Positions 1 through 6,984 of a DNA stretch of 7,085 nucleotides are shown piece by piece. This DNA comes from an uncultured Acholeplasmataceae bacterium (GTDB lineage: Bacteria > Bacillota_I > Bacilli_A > Acholeplasmatales > Acholeplasmataceae): assembly GCA_937983315.1 (NCBI GenBank), contig CALKAH010000356.1:1-7085 (forward strand), in the 5' to 3' direction. A program made the position numbers and the translations under genes. Within the stretch, counting starts at the first letter, position 1. Each line of letters begins with the position of its first letter. Below the pieces are notes generated by a model. It did no database searches, had not been told where the DNA came from, and saw nothing but the letters and a program-made list of their open reading frames with translations.

Positions 1-44
1 ATCGTATTCGGTGACTGGAGTTCAGACGTGTGCTCTTCCGATCT
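1..44. other. Illumina adapter and index (non-biological)
   Basis: Positions 11-44 read as the reverse form of the TruSeq read-2/index adapter, ending in the familiar GCTCTTCCGATCT. Positions 3-10 (CGTATTCG) sit where the 8-base i7 index belongs, and 1-2 fit the end of the P7 stem (GAT). The same 44 bases recur in reverse complement at 7040-7083. This is untrimmed library sequence, not genome. Biological sequence begins at 45. Confidence 0.97.
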
Positions 45-605
45 AAATGCATGGTGGACTGAGATTGAAAACGGCATGATTTTTCGTCCGTTGATCTCTT
101 CAAATTTACCCCAAACGACACGCGGAATTGCATCGTGTGGGTTGATGTTGTACGCGTGAGATACCTGTGTATAACGTGCCCATGGAAATGTCGTGATATA
201 CACTAAATCTTGTCTTACTTCATGGGATAAATCGATAAATTGTGAACCTTGAACATCTGATTGTTGCTTAGCATTTTGAATAAATGAAGTGAGATCTTCA
301 CGATAGTCTACCGTAACAATCTTGAATTGGTCACTGCCTTCAATGGCGTCTGTAAACGATGGATGAATGGAATCAAAAAGATAGGGTTCATCATCAACGA
401 ATCGATATCGGAAATTTTCGATTGTGTGCATGTTTCGCATCACAAGATGCATAAACGTGAAATAAAACGATTGTTTTTGTTGTTTGATTCGATGATAAAA
501 ACGAGTCACATCAAGATCGAACGTCATCGTATACATAGGTACATCGAGATTTTCATAAAATAAAAACGTTTGTTTTCTTGGCCATGTTTCAATGTTAATT
601 TTCAT
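45..605 (-). CDS. Chloramphenicol acetyltransferase-like protein, 3'-truncated by contig end
   Basis: This is an open frame of 187 codons that starts at ATG 605-603 and runs without a stop into the adapter junction at 45. It matches the CAT family along its whole length: WPRKQTF near the N-terminus (8-14), NFRYRF (64-69), HPSFT (81-85), FPWARYT (140-146), VVWGKF (164-169) and finally MPFSISVHHA (177-186). The two histidines of the HHxxxDG active-site motif (H184, H185) are the last recognisable part. The following DG and about 25-30 C-terminal residues of a usual ~215-residue CAT are missing because the contig ends, not because of a mutation. Known CATs transfer acetyl from acetyl-CoA to the 3-hydroxyl of chloramphenicol and act as cytoplasmic trimers. 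The Ser of the usual ISxxPW segment appears as Thr138 here, so the substrate may differ. The start is supported by AAAGGTGAT at 610-618, and the gene overlaps the hydrolase stop by 11 bases, suggesting translational coupling. Family membership is firm; chloramphenicol activity is unproven. Confidence 0.9.
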
Positions 606-1524
606 TGTTATCACCTTTGATAAAAGCAATGCGACTTTGCATCATGCGTTTAATCAGTTTACTAAAGAACACAGCGTCATAACCATGAACGGTTTTAAGG
701 GTGTGATATTCATGAACGTTGACACCTGCTTCACTCAATCTTCTCGCATATTCAATACCTTCATCACGAAGACAATCATATTGAGCAGTTTCAATATAGG
801 TTTCTGGCATATCATGGAGTTTTGCAAATGATGGTGAAGCATAATGAAGCATACCATAATCACCATGTTTGAGATACATATCCCACATACTTTTATTGAG
901 AATGGAGTTCCACATCGGTGTATCATGATAGGCTTTCATGGAAGGTGTATCTTGACCATAATCAATGACTGGGTATAATAACATCTGCTTTTTAATTTTA
1001 GGACCTTGTTGATCGCGTGAAAGTAGTGCAACTGCAGTCGCTAAATTCCCTCCTGCAGAATCACCAGCAACCGATAGATTCGATGCATCAATTTTTAAGT
1101 AGTCTGCATGTTCTTTCATCCATAAAAGTGCATGATAACAATCGAAAAGAGCTGCAGGAAACGGGTGTTTTGGAGCGAGATGATATCTCGCATAGACAGC
1201 GCGGTGATGCGTCGCCAAGACAATGTTTTGTAACATGCCTACATGGACAGGTGTACCCGCCATTTGAAATCCACCACCGTGGATATAGAGTAAACCCGGA
1301 GCAACTTCTTCTTGACCCTTTCGCTCATAAAGGGTGACACGAACTTTCATGTGTTGATAACCGCGGATCCAAAAATGACGCTGACGAATACCTTTTTTAG
1401 GGCGGGTAAAAAACATCGTTAACGCGATGATAAAATTCGCTGTTATGCGTCGAAGTGATGTGTATTTTTTAAAACGAATCGGTTTTAAAATAAGTAATTC
1501 TGGATCAACATGGTATGCATTCAT
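595..1524 (-). CDS. HSL-family alpha/beta hydrolase (esterase/lipase, Abhydrolase_3)
   Basis: This 309-residue protein has the full signature of the hormone-sensitive-lipase-like (family IV) esterases. The oxyanion-hole motif HGGGF is at 82-86, and the nucleophile elbow GDSAGG at 154-159 places the catalytic Ser at 156. The acid is Asp250 in YDCLRDEG and the base is His280 in TVHGYD. RYHLAP and HPFPAAL (113-126) are also typical. A hydrophobic stretch at about 29-40 may form part of the N-terminal cap or touch the membrane; no clear signal peptide is seen. Such enzymes hydrolyse short-chain carboxylic esters; the natural substrate cannot be read from sequence. The ATG lies three bases after the msrB stop and has no good Shine-Dalgarno site, so it is probably translated by re-initiation. 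Its last codons carry the ribosome-binding site of the acetyltransferase gene, and the two frames overlap. Confidence 0.92.
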   Translation of the reverse strand: MNAYHVDPELLILKPIRFKKYTSLRRITANFIIALTMFFTRPKKGIRQRHFWIRGYQHMKVRVTLYERKGQEEVAPGLLYIHGGGFQMAGTPVHVGMLQNIVLATHHRAVYARYHLAPKHPFPAALFDCYHALLWMKEHADYLKIDASNLSVAGDSAGGNLATAVALLSRDQQGPKIKKQMLLYPVIDYGQDTPSMKAYHDTPMWNSILNKSMWDMYLKHGDYGMLHYASPSFAKLHDMPETYIETAQYDCLRDEGIEYARRLSEAGVNVHEYHTLKTVHGYDAVFFSKLIKRMMQSRIAFIKGDNNEN

Positions 1525-1527
1525 CAG

Positions 1528-1959
1528 TTATCGATTTTTTTGAAACCACGCTTTGTAGTCTCCATATCCTTCCTGCTCCAAACGGTCATAGGGAATAAAC
1601 CTTAAGGATGCTGAGTTAATACAATAGCGGAGTCCTCCTAAATCACGAGGACCATCGGTGAAGAGATGCCCTAAGTGACTATCGCCTTGTGGACTTCTCA
1701 CTTCAGTTCGAAACATGCCAAAACTCTTGTCAAGTTTTGTGACAAGTGGTTTAATCGGTTTTGCAAAGCTTGGCCATCCACATGAACTATCAAATTTATC
1801 CAGTGATGAAAAGAGAGGTTCACCTGATACGATATCGACATATAGTCCAACTTCATGATGATTCCAAAACTCATTTTGGAATGGTCGTTCTGTCCCATTT
1901 TCCTGTGTGACATGGTATTGTAAAGGCGTTAATTTTTTCTTCAAATCTTCTTTATTCAT
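1528..1959 (-). CDS. msrB: Peptide-methionine (R)-S-oxide reductase MsrB
   Basis: MsrB reduces methionine-R-sulfoxide in oxidised proteins, using thioredoxin to recycle the enzyme, and acts in the cytoplasm. The 143-residue product has the family landmarks: [13 protein letters not shown] (15-27), VSGEPLF (44-50), the CGWPSF segment with the resolving Cys60, RTEVRS (84-89), SHLGHLF (94-100) and [11 protein letters not shown] with the catalytic Cys113. These are its only two cysteines, so the CxxC zinc sites found in some MsrBs are absent, as in the Bacillus type. The frame is open to an upstream ATG at 1992. I chose the ATG at 1959 because it gives the usual family length, starts at the conserved N-terminus, and is preceded by G-rich GGTGAT-type sequence (1963-1975); the 1992 start has an AGG directly against it with no spacing. 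It lies about 50 bases after the kinase gene with no terminator between them. Confidence 0.95.
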   Translation of the reverse strand: MNKEDLKKKLTPLQYHVTQENGTERPFQNEFWNHHEVGLYVDIVSGEPLFSSLDKFDSSCGWPSFAKPIKPLVTKLDKSFGMFRTEVRSPQGDSHLGHLFTDGPRDLGGLRYCINSASLRFIPYDRLEQEGYGDYKAWFQKNR

Positions 1960-2013
1960 ATGATCACCCACCCCCAGTTTAACATAATCCATCCTACGAT
2001 TTTGATGATGTGC

Positions 2014-4383
2014 TTAAGATCCCATGACTTTCATGACATCGATTGCTTGCATCAATTCATCGGCTTCTTTGATCAGTAAATCAAATAAATCATGCATCTC
2101 ATCAAGCGTGTTTTTTCTCGCATGTTCCATCATCAAATTGAGGATCCATACCAACCGTTTACCACTTAAATATGCACAAGAGCCTTTAAAATAATGAGCT
2201 GTCGAAACAATATGTTCGGCGTTTTTTTCTTGGATAGCAACTCTTATTTTTTCAAGGTCTTTCGGATATTCTTGCTGGAATGTCATGATCACTTCTTTTG
2301 CGATATCGTATGAGCCTTCAAACCGTTTTAAGAAATCTTGACGATCAAAGACGATGAGTTCATCCGGAATATGCAAGGTGTTCATCCCGTTTAAGTGTTT
2401 TCTTAAAACCTGAGATAATGAATCCATTTTAATCGGTTTATAAATGACATCATTCATTTGTGATTGTTTGAGCATGTCATAATCATTAAAATAGGCATTC
2501 GCTGTCACTGCGATAATTGGTGCATGAGAAGATGGTGTGCCTAATGAACGAATCCGACGTGTTGCTTCAAGTCCATCCATATGTGGCATTTGAATGTCCA
2601 TTAAGATGACATCAAAGGTGTGTTCTTTAACTGCTTCAATCGCACGTTGACCACTTTCAGCAAGCATCGATGTCATCCCCATATTACTTAATATGCTTTC
2701 AAGTGCAATACGATTTAATCGATTATCATCGACAATCAGTGCATGTCCTGAGATCTTTTTGGTATATTCAGAGGCTACTGTTTTATGCAACTCATGGATG
2801 GTTCGCATTAACCGTTGCAAAAGCATCATGCGTGAAATTGGCCATTCGATCATGCCATCCATCTTCTTAAATCGTCGTTGATCGAGATGATGAAGTGCAA
2901 ACATGAGCACATCATGTTTGCCATACATGTCTTTATATGTATTGATGACTTCCGTTGACTTAACATTGACTTCAAAGATCATGACATCAACTTTATGTGT
3001 CTCGATATGCTTTTCATCAAACGTATGCACACCCATCGATTCAATGAGTGGCTTAAAGCGTGATGGCTTTTGATCATGAATGAGTAAAAAATCATACGGT
3101 GCTATCGCATCAAATGATTGCTTTTGTCCGATTTGATAAGGTAGTGTAACTTGAAAAGTCGATCCTTTTTGGAGTTCACTTTCAACATGAAGTGTTCCAC
3201 CTAATAGCTGTGTGAGTTGTTTGACGATGGTTAATCCGATACCTAAGCCTTGGTATTCGCGACGATCGGATACATCGGGCAAATAGAATGCATCAAACAA
3301 TTCAGAAATGCTATCTTTGGATACACCTATTCCTGTATCAGAAACATAAAAATGGATGTTTTGATGTTCTTCATCCAACTTGCACCCTAATGTGATCGAA
3401 CCTTTCTCAGTGAACTTAATCGCATTGGACAAGAGGTGTGAGAGGATTTGTCTGATTTTTCGATCATCCATGATGACATCGAATTGGATACGATAATCAA
3501 ATTCAAAGTGTGTATCCAAACCCTTTTGTGCAATACTTCGTTGATGCATCTGGATTAATCTGACAAGTTCATCCTCAAGATTAAATGATCGCAGCTGAAT
3601 CTCCATCTTACCTGATTCAAGTGCTTCAAGATCTAAAATACGATCAACCATCGTTGAAAGATGATCCGCTGAACGTTGACCCATGTCAATAAACTCTTTT
3701 TGATCTTTGGTGAGATCGGTTGTTTGTAACAAATAAAGTGCGTTATGAATGCCGTTGAGTGGTGTTCTGATTTCATGCGATACATTGGCAACGAATGCAT
3801 ATTGATGGCTTTGTTTCGTTGTGGTTTGTTCGGATTGAAGATTGCGTTCTTGTTTCAATAAATGAAGCGATATCTTCAATGAAATAACGTTAATAAATGT
3901 GTCAAAACTGTCAGATAAAATGATCGAGAAATCGTGTGGACGACGATGGTTTTCAAATGAAAGATATCCAATGAAGTGTTCTTCATGAGAAAGAGGAACA
4001 AGCATCATGCTTGTAATAGGATGGCCTTTTAAGGAAGATAACCATGTTTGTTCAATATCTTTTGATTGAAAAGGATTGAGTATCAGAGGATTTTTCTCTA
4101 ATAGATGAATCCATGATACAGATTGATCACCGTGAATTGGAAAACTGATGACATCAAGTGGTTTTATACCTAAGTGACACCATTCACTTACCACAAAGAA
4201 TGTTTGTTCATGAGGTTCAAGCAAACATAACGTGATACGATCAGCATCAAAAAATTCTCCAATAGGTTTAAGGACTTCCGTAAATGGAGTACCTAACCAT
4301 CCTTCATGTAACGATAAAAGATGATGGGTTGCTTTTAGCATGATGTGATCACGCTTTTTTTCATCCATGATTTGATTGATCAT
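2014..4383 (-). CDS. Soluble hybrid sensor histidine kinase (GAF-HisKA-HATPase-pseudoREC-REC-HPt)
   Basis: Residues are numbered from the longest frame, which opens at 4404 (796 aa). The order is: GAF-like sensor (about 25-180); a short coiled linker; HisKA with the H-box FVANVSHEIRTPLNG (phospho-His210); HATPase with N-box Asn327, DTGIG (356-360) and GLGIG (386-390); a degenerate receiver (about 435-540); a canonical receiver with acidic pair Asp559/Asp560, phospho-acceptor Asp603, Thr634 and Lys656; and an HPt domain with His737 in AHYFKGSCAYL. The expected relay is His210 to Asp603 to His737 and then to a separate response regulator, which is not in this window. No membrane segment is seen, so it should sense an internal signal. 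In the first receiver Glu478 sits where Asp belongs and Trp521 where Lys belongs. The start is uncertain: AAGGAG lies at 4396-4401, inside the longest frame, and the TATAAT box at 4416-4421 predicts a transcript starting near 4409. These favour ATG 4383 (spacing 12) or ATG 4392 (spacing 3) over 4404. Confidence 0.93.
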   Translation of the reverse strand: MINQIMDEKKRDHIMLKATHHLLSLHEGWLGTPFTEVLKPIGEFFDADRITLCLLEPHEQTFFVVSEWCHLGIKPLDVISFPIHGDQSVSWIHLLEKNPLILNPFQSKDIEQTWLSSLKGHPITSMMLVPLSHEEHFIGYLSFENHRRPHDFSIILSDSFDTFINVISLKISLHLLKQERNLQSEQTTTKQSHQYAFVANVSHEIRTPLNGIHNALYLLQTTDLTKDQKEFIDMGQRSADHLSTMVDRILDLEALESGKMEIQLRSFNLEDELVRLIQMHQRSIAQKGLDTHFEFDYRIQFDVIMDDRKIRQILSHLLSNAIKFTEKGSITLGCKLDEEHQNIHFYVSDTGIGVSKDSISELFDAFYLPDVSDRREYQGLGIGLTIVKQLTQLLGGTLHVESELQKGSTFQVTLPYQIGQKQSFDAIAPYDFLLIHDQKPSRFKPLIESMGVHTFDEKHIETHKVDVMIFEVNVKSTEVINTYKDMYGKHDVLMFALHHLDQRRFKKMDGMIEWPISRMMLLQRLMRTIHELHKTVASEYTKKISGHALIVDDNRLNRIALESILSNMGMTSMLAESGQRAIEAVKEHTFDVILMDIQMPHMDGLEATRRIRSLGTPSSHAPIIAVTANAYFNDYDMLKQSQMNDVIYKPIKMDSLSQVLRKHLNGMNTLHIPDELIVFDRQDFLKRFEGSYDIAKEVIMTFQQEYPKDLEKIRVAIQEKNAEHIVSTAHYFKGSCAYLSGKRLVWILNLMMEHARKNTLDEMHDLFDLLIKEADELMQAIDVMKVMGS

Positions 4384-4401
4384 GATTATCATGCACTCCT
4401 T
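4381..4401 (-). promoter_or_regulatory. Ribosome binding site and 13-base dyad at the kinase start
   Basis: AAGGAG (4396-4401) is followed on the minus strand by CATGATAATCATG (4393-4381). This is two perfect 6-base inverted arms around one central base, and it contains two in-frame ATG candidates (4392 and 4383). It decides against the upstream ATG at 4404. The dyad could be an operator or a chance consequence of repeated ATG/ATC codons. Confidence 0.5.
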
Positions 4402-4415
4402 CATCCTTTTTTCTC

Positions 4416-4446
4416 ATTATACCTTATTTTCAATCGTTTCAGACAA
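4416..4446 (-). promoter_or_regulatory. Predicted promoter of the kinase-msrB-hydrolase-CAT operon
   Basis: A perfect TATAAT -10 box lies at 4416-4421. The best -35 is TTGTCT at 4441-4446 with a long 19-base spacer; at 17 bases the hexamer is the poorer GTCTGA. The box lies in the 70-base gap after the pgpA terminator, just upstream of the kinase ribosome binding site, which fits a new transcript starting near 4409. Confidence 0.6.
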
Positions 4447-4450
4447 GGCT

Positions 4451-4476
4451 AAAAAGAAAAGGGATTGTTATCCCTT
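4451..4476 (-). terminator. Rho-independent terminator after pgpA
   Basis: On the minus strand AAGGGAT (4476-4470) pairs with ATCCCTT (4465-4459) around a four-base loop. The T-rich tract TTTTCTTTTT (4460-4451) overlaps and follows the second arm. The first arm begins inside the pgpA stop codon (4477-4475), so the gene ends in the hairpin. The stem is short, with three G-C pairs, so some read-through into the kinase is possible. Confidence 0.8.
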
Positions 4477-4996
4477 ATAAGTTAGCAAAGCGATGAGCGA
4501 TGGAGCTTGCTGCAGCAGCACTGATTGCACCCACGATATCATCTAAAAAGGTATGGCATTTATTGGTTTTTTTACCTTCTTCATCGAGTCGTCCGATGAT
4601 TCCTGGTTTCACTTTATCAACATAACCAAAGTTGGTAAAACCGATCGAACCATACACGTTAACAATCGATAATGCGAGGATTTCATCGATACCATAAAGT
4701 CCATAGTCATTTAAAAGCATTGATGACAAAGGTTCTGATAATTTTCCTTGTTCAGCTAAAATATCGAGTTCAAGTCCTGTGAGAACAGCATGCTGAACTT
4801 CACGCTTTAAGACGACGCGTTTCACGTGTTCTAAACATAATTCAAACGTTAAAAAGGGGATATACTTTTTTTGAAGATCCAATGTGATTTGTGCCATATC
4901 TTCAAGTCTGACACCTCTTTCTTCAAGACGTCTAACAACCACATCGTATTTTTCCATGTCGTTTAAACGGTTAACATCGGGATTAGTCGTTTGCAT
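4475..4996 (-). CDS. pgpA: Phosphatidylglycerophosphatase A family protein (PgpA/YutG type)
   Basis: PgpA enzymes dephosphorylate phosphatidylglycerophosphate to phosphatidylglycerol, a core step in making anionic membrane lipids. The 173-residue product has the compact Bacillus YutG-like form: KREVQHAVLTGLELD (64-78), YGIDEILALSIVNVYGSIG (101-119), KPGIIGRLD (130-138) and HTFLDDIVGAISAAAAS (148-164). The family's acidic residues in LDxL, GIDE and LDDIVG are present. Unlike the proteobacterial PgpA there are no obvious long membrane helices, so activity in this subgroup rests on family assignment. The start at 4996 is supported by AAAGGAT at 5003-5009 (six-base spacing) and by a consensus promoter just upstream. 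The gene is monocistronic by sequence, with its own promoter and terminator, although transcripts from the upstream phosphodiesterase gene could enter it because no terminator separates them. Confidence 0.87.
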   Translation of the reverse strand: MQTTNPDVNRLNDMEKYDVVVRRLEERGVRLEDMAQITLDLQKKYIPFLTFELCLEHVKRVVLKREVQHAVLTGLELDILAEQGKLSEPLSSMLLNDYGLYGIDEILALSIVNVYGSIGFTNFGYVDKVKPGIIGRLDEEGKKTNKCHTFLDDIVGAISAAAASSIAHRFANL

Positions 4997-5028
4997 GTAA
5001 TCATCCTTTCTTTAAGGGGGTAAGATAG

Positions 5029-5057
5029 ATTATACACATCTTTTGTTTGAATGCCAA
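5029..5057 (-). promoter_or_regulatory. Consensus sigma-A-type promoter of pgpA
   Basis: The -35 box TTGGCA is at 5052-5057 and the -10 box TATAAT at 5029-5034, with exactly 17 bases between them. Transcription should start near 5022, leaving a leader of about 25 bases that contains the AAAGGAT ribosome binding site. This is the best promoter in the window. Confidence 0.85.
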
Positions 5058-5076
5058 GCCTATTTCATTCTTTTGA

Positions 5077-6171
5077 TCATGAATCCTCTCGTTTGATGAT
5101 CATATATCCACTGATGGTAATCGTATCATCAACCTTTAAATCCTTTCTTGCAGTCAAGAAGTCTGAACTCAAGATCTGCGCTCCACTTTCAATCGCATCC
5201 ATGAATCGCGCTTGGTCAAAGATTAAGGATTCATCAATTCGTGTGCGAACGATAAAGTTTTGACTGACTAAGTCTTGAATGGATGCAACATCAACATCGT
5301 TATGTATCACAAAGGATGCATAGTCATGGTCGAGATCATCTGCATAAGAACCGATAAACATGGGTTGTGTTTTCAACGTAGGATCAAGTGCTTCATAGTC
5401 ATCATTTTTATTATTAGGGTGTAAGATAAAGATCACTTTTCCTTGAAGTGATTTGACACTTGGCCATCCTGTTGTTTGAATCGTTTCTTTAAGCGATAAA
5501 CCCTCTTCAATCATATCACCTGGCGAAAAAAGATGATCACCGAGTTTAAGTTCAATCAATTCATTCAATTCCATCAGTACGTCAGCATCAATGACCTGAA
5601 GAGCATGATCAAGCATCATCCAATCTTCTTTGATTTCCATCAAGATGATGATGGGAAGATGATTGGGATTATATTCAGAGTAGAGTGCGATTTCTTCGAG
5701 TGCCATCGCAAAATCAGGCGCTACACTGCTATTATCAACCAAAGGTACATGGGTTAAGACAAAGGATGATTTTCTCTTTCTGACATCAAATTCCATGCTA
5801 CGAACACCAAGATTGAGTTGATCGGTGATGTTTTTATATGCATATCGTAATGCACGTGCTTCATCAAAAGAATCACCTATGCCGACAAAGAATCGACCCA
5901 AAGCTGTACTCATTCCTTTATAACTGTTATGGCTTGCAAGCATTTGAATGTCATTGAGTTTGACGGACTCATCATTGATATCAAAATCATAAAAAAGTGA
6001 TTCATCAACCGGTTCATAATCATCATTGTAATCAGCGATTAGATTTTTCATGTGACGAATTTGAACTTGTGAATCATAGATTTTGACAGTGAATAAACGA
6101 AAGACAATTAAACCAAAAAGAACAATCACGGATAAGATAGAGATCAGGATAATCTTTAGTATTTTAATCAT
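5077..6171 (-). CDS. Membrane-anchored Ca2+-dependent PI-PLC family phosphodiesterase (PI-PLC-C1-like)
   Basis: The 364-residue product begins with a short basic start (MIKILK) and a hydrophobic helix at about 7-28, with no lipobox Cys, suggesting a signal anchor with the catalytic part outside the cell. The rest follows the family of Ca2+-dependent phosphoinositide phospholipase C known from Streptomyces: MLASHNSYKG with His81 (78-87), GVRSMEFDVR with Glu127 and Asp129 (122-131), THVPLVD with His141 (140-146), HLPIIILMEIK with Glu179 (171-181), GWPSVKSLQGKVIFIL (235-250), FIVRTRID (306-313) and SGAQILSSDF (329-338). The two His residues and the acidic Ca2+-ligand candidates are all kept, so it should be active. 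Bacteria of this type rarely make phosphatidylinositol, so the substrate may be host or environmental PI or another glycerophosphodiester. The start at 6171 has AAGGTG at 6177-6182. The gene begins 14 bases after the nucleotidyltransferase stop, so the two are likely co-transcribed. It ends with TGA. Confidence 0.85.
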   Translation of the reverse strand: MIKILKIILISILSVIVLFGLIVFRLFTVKIYDSQVQIRHMKNLIADYNDDYEPVDESLFYDFDINDESVKLNDIQMLASHNSYKGMSTALGRFFVGIGDSFDEARALRYAYKNITDQLNLGVRSMEFDVRKRKSSFVLTHVPLVDNSSVAPDFAMALEEIALYSEYNPNHLPIIILMEIKEDWMMLDHALQVIDADVLMELNELIELKLGDHLFSPGDMIEEGLSLKETIQTTGWPSVKSLQGKVIFILHPNNKNDDYEALDPTLKTQPMFIGSYADDLDHDYASFVIHNDVDVASIQDLVSQNFIVRTRIDESLIFDQARFMDAIESGAQILSSDFLTARKDLKVDDTITISGYMIIKREDS

Positions 6172-6185
6172 GTGTTCACCTTCTT

Positions 6186-6968
6186 CTAATTATTCTCAAC
6201 GCGTATGAGCTCATTAATCGATTGTCGAACATGACAAACGATCCATGAATCAAGAGGTTGCAAGGTTTCTGCAAAAGATAGAATGGATGCTGCAGATGAT
6301 CCTAAAGAAGAATACCCTTGAATCATCGATGTCAACCAAGGTTTTAGGTGTGGGTCATGGGATTCAATCCGACGTTCAAGGTTGAAAGGATCGATCCATT
6401 TCCCTTGAATCGGATGAAGGATAAGATAGGCTTTAAGGACATGATCGATAGCATAATGCTCGATAAAGCGTTGTGCAGATAATCTTTCTCCCCGAAGAGC
6501 GCGCATCACACCTACATAAAGATTGGTGATAGCTTCATGGATTTCATCAATAGGTTGAACGTTATCTGGTTGAGGTAATGATTTTGCATCAAGCAGTGTC
6601 GGTTCTTGATAACCTTGTTTTTGATAGACTAAACGCGCTTGATTTTGGATAACATGAGGGATTTCACGTCGTCCAAATATCGCAAATTCGCCATAAATCC
6701 CATCTTCAAAAAAGAATTTATACCCATCTTTCGTGTTCTTAAAAGAGAAAGCGACTGGGTAACATTGATTTAACCACGATAAATCATCAATCATCTCTTG
6801 TTTTAAATCATCTTCTGTAACAATGAAAAAATCGAGATCTGAGTAATCATCAAGTCTATCTTGCTCAACTCCAATCGATCCTAATGCGAGAACAGCTAAA
6901 ACACGATCATTGATCGAAACATGCTTTGCGATCTCATTCATTCGTTCGATTAAACGTAAACGATTCAT
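6186..6968 (-). CDS. Nucleotidyltransferase-fold protein, LnuB/LnuF (lincosamide nucleotidyltransferase)-like
   Basis: This 260-residue protein starts with a helix and then the polymerase-beta-type NTase core: LALGSIG (28-33) followed by DYSDLDFFIV (41-50), where Asp44 and Asp46 should bind Mg2+. FFEDGIYGEF (86-95) supplies a likely third acid, Glu94. The order GS, YSDLDF, SWL, P, G, F.DGI.GEF matches what I recall of LnuB/LnuF enzymes, which adenylylate lincosamides; length also agrees. The C-terminal half is helical and more divergent, so the real substrate could be another hydroxyl compound. An upstream TTG (7004) keeps the frame open. ATG 6968 is preferred because AGGTGAT lies at 6972-6978 and a TATAAT box lies between the two starts. 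It is the first gene of a probable two-gene unit with the PI-PLC-like gene and ends with TAG. Confidence 0.82.
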   Translation of the reverse strand: MNRLRLIERMNEIAKHVSINDRVLAVLALGSIGVEQDRLDDYSDLDFFIVTEDDLKQEMIDDLSWLNQCYPVAFSFKNTKDGYKFFFEDGIYGEFAIFGRREIPHVIQNQARLVYQKQGYQEPTLLDAKSLPQPDNVQPIDEIHEAITNLYVGVMRALRGERLSAQRFIEHYAIDHVLKAYLILHPIQGKWIDPFNLERRIESHDPHLKPWLTSMIQGYSSLGSSAASILSFAETLQPLDSWIVCHVRQSINELIRVENN

Positions 6969-6984
6969 CCTATCACCTGTCTCT

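Noticed and set aside
327..831. Plus-strand open frames of 78 and 79 codons
   Set aside because: They lie opposite the CAT-like and hydrolase genes, have no ribosome binding site or recognisable domain, and the minus-strand frames match known families residue by residue.
735..926. Minus-strand 63-codon frame inside the hydrolase
   Set aside because: It is an out-of-frame shadow of the hydrolase catalytic region with no start signal.
1960..1992. Upstream ATG of msrB at 1992 (11 extra residues)
   Set aside because: No properly spaced ribosome binding site, and the extra residues lie outside the conserved family length.
5533..5757. Plus-strand 74-codon frame opposite the PI-PLC-like gene
   Set aside because: It is antisense to conserved coding sequence and shows no protein-family features.
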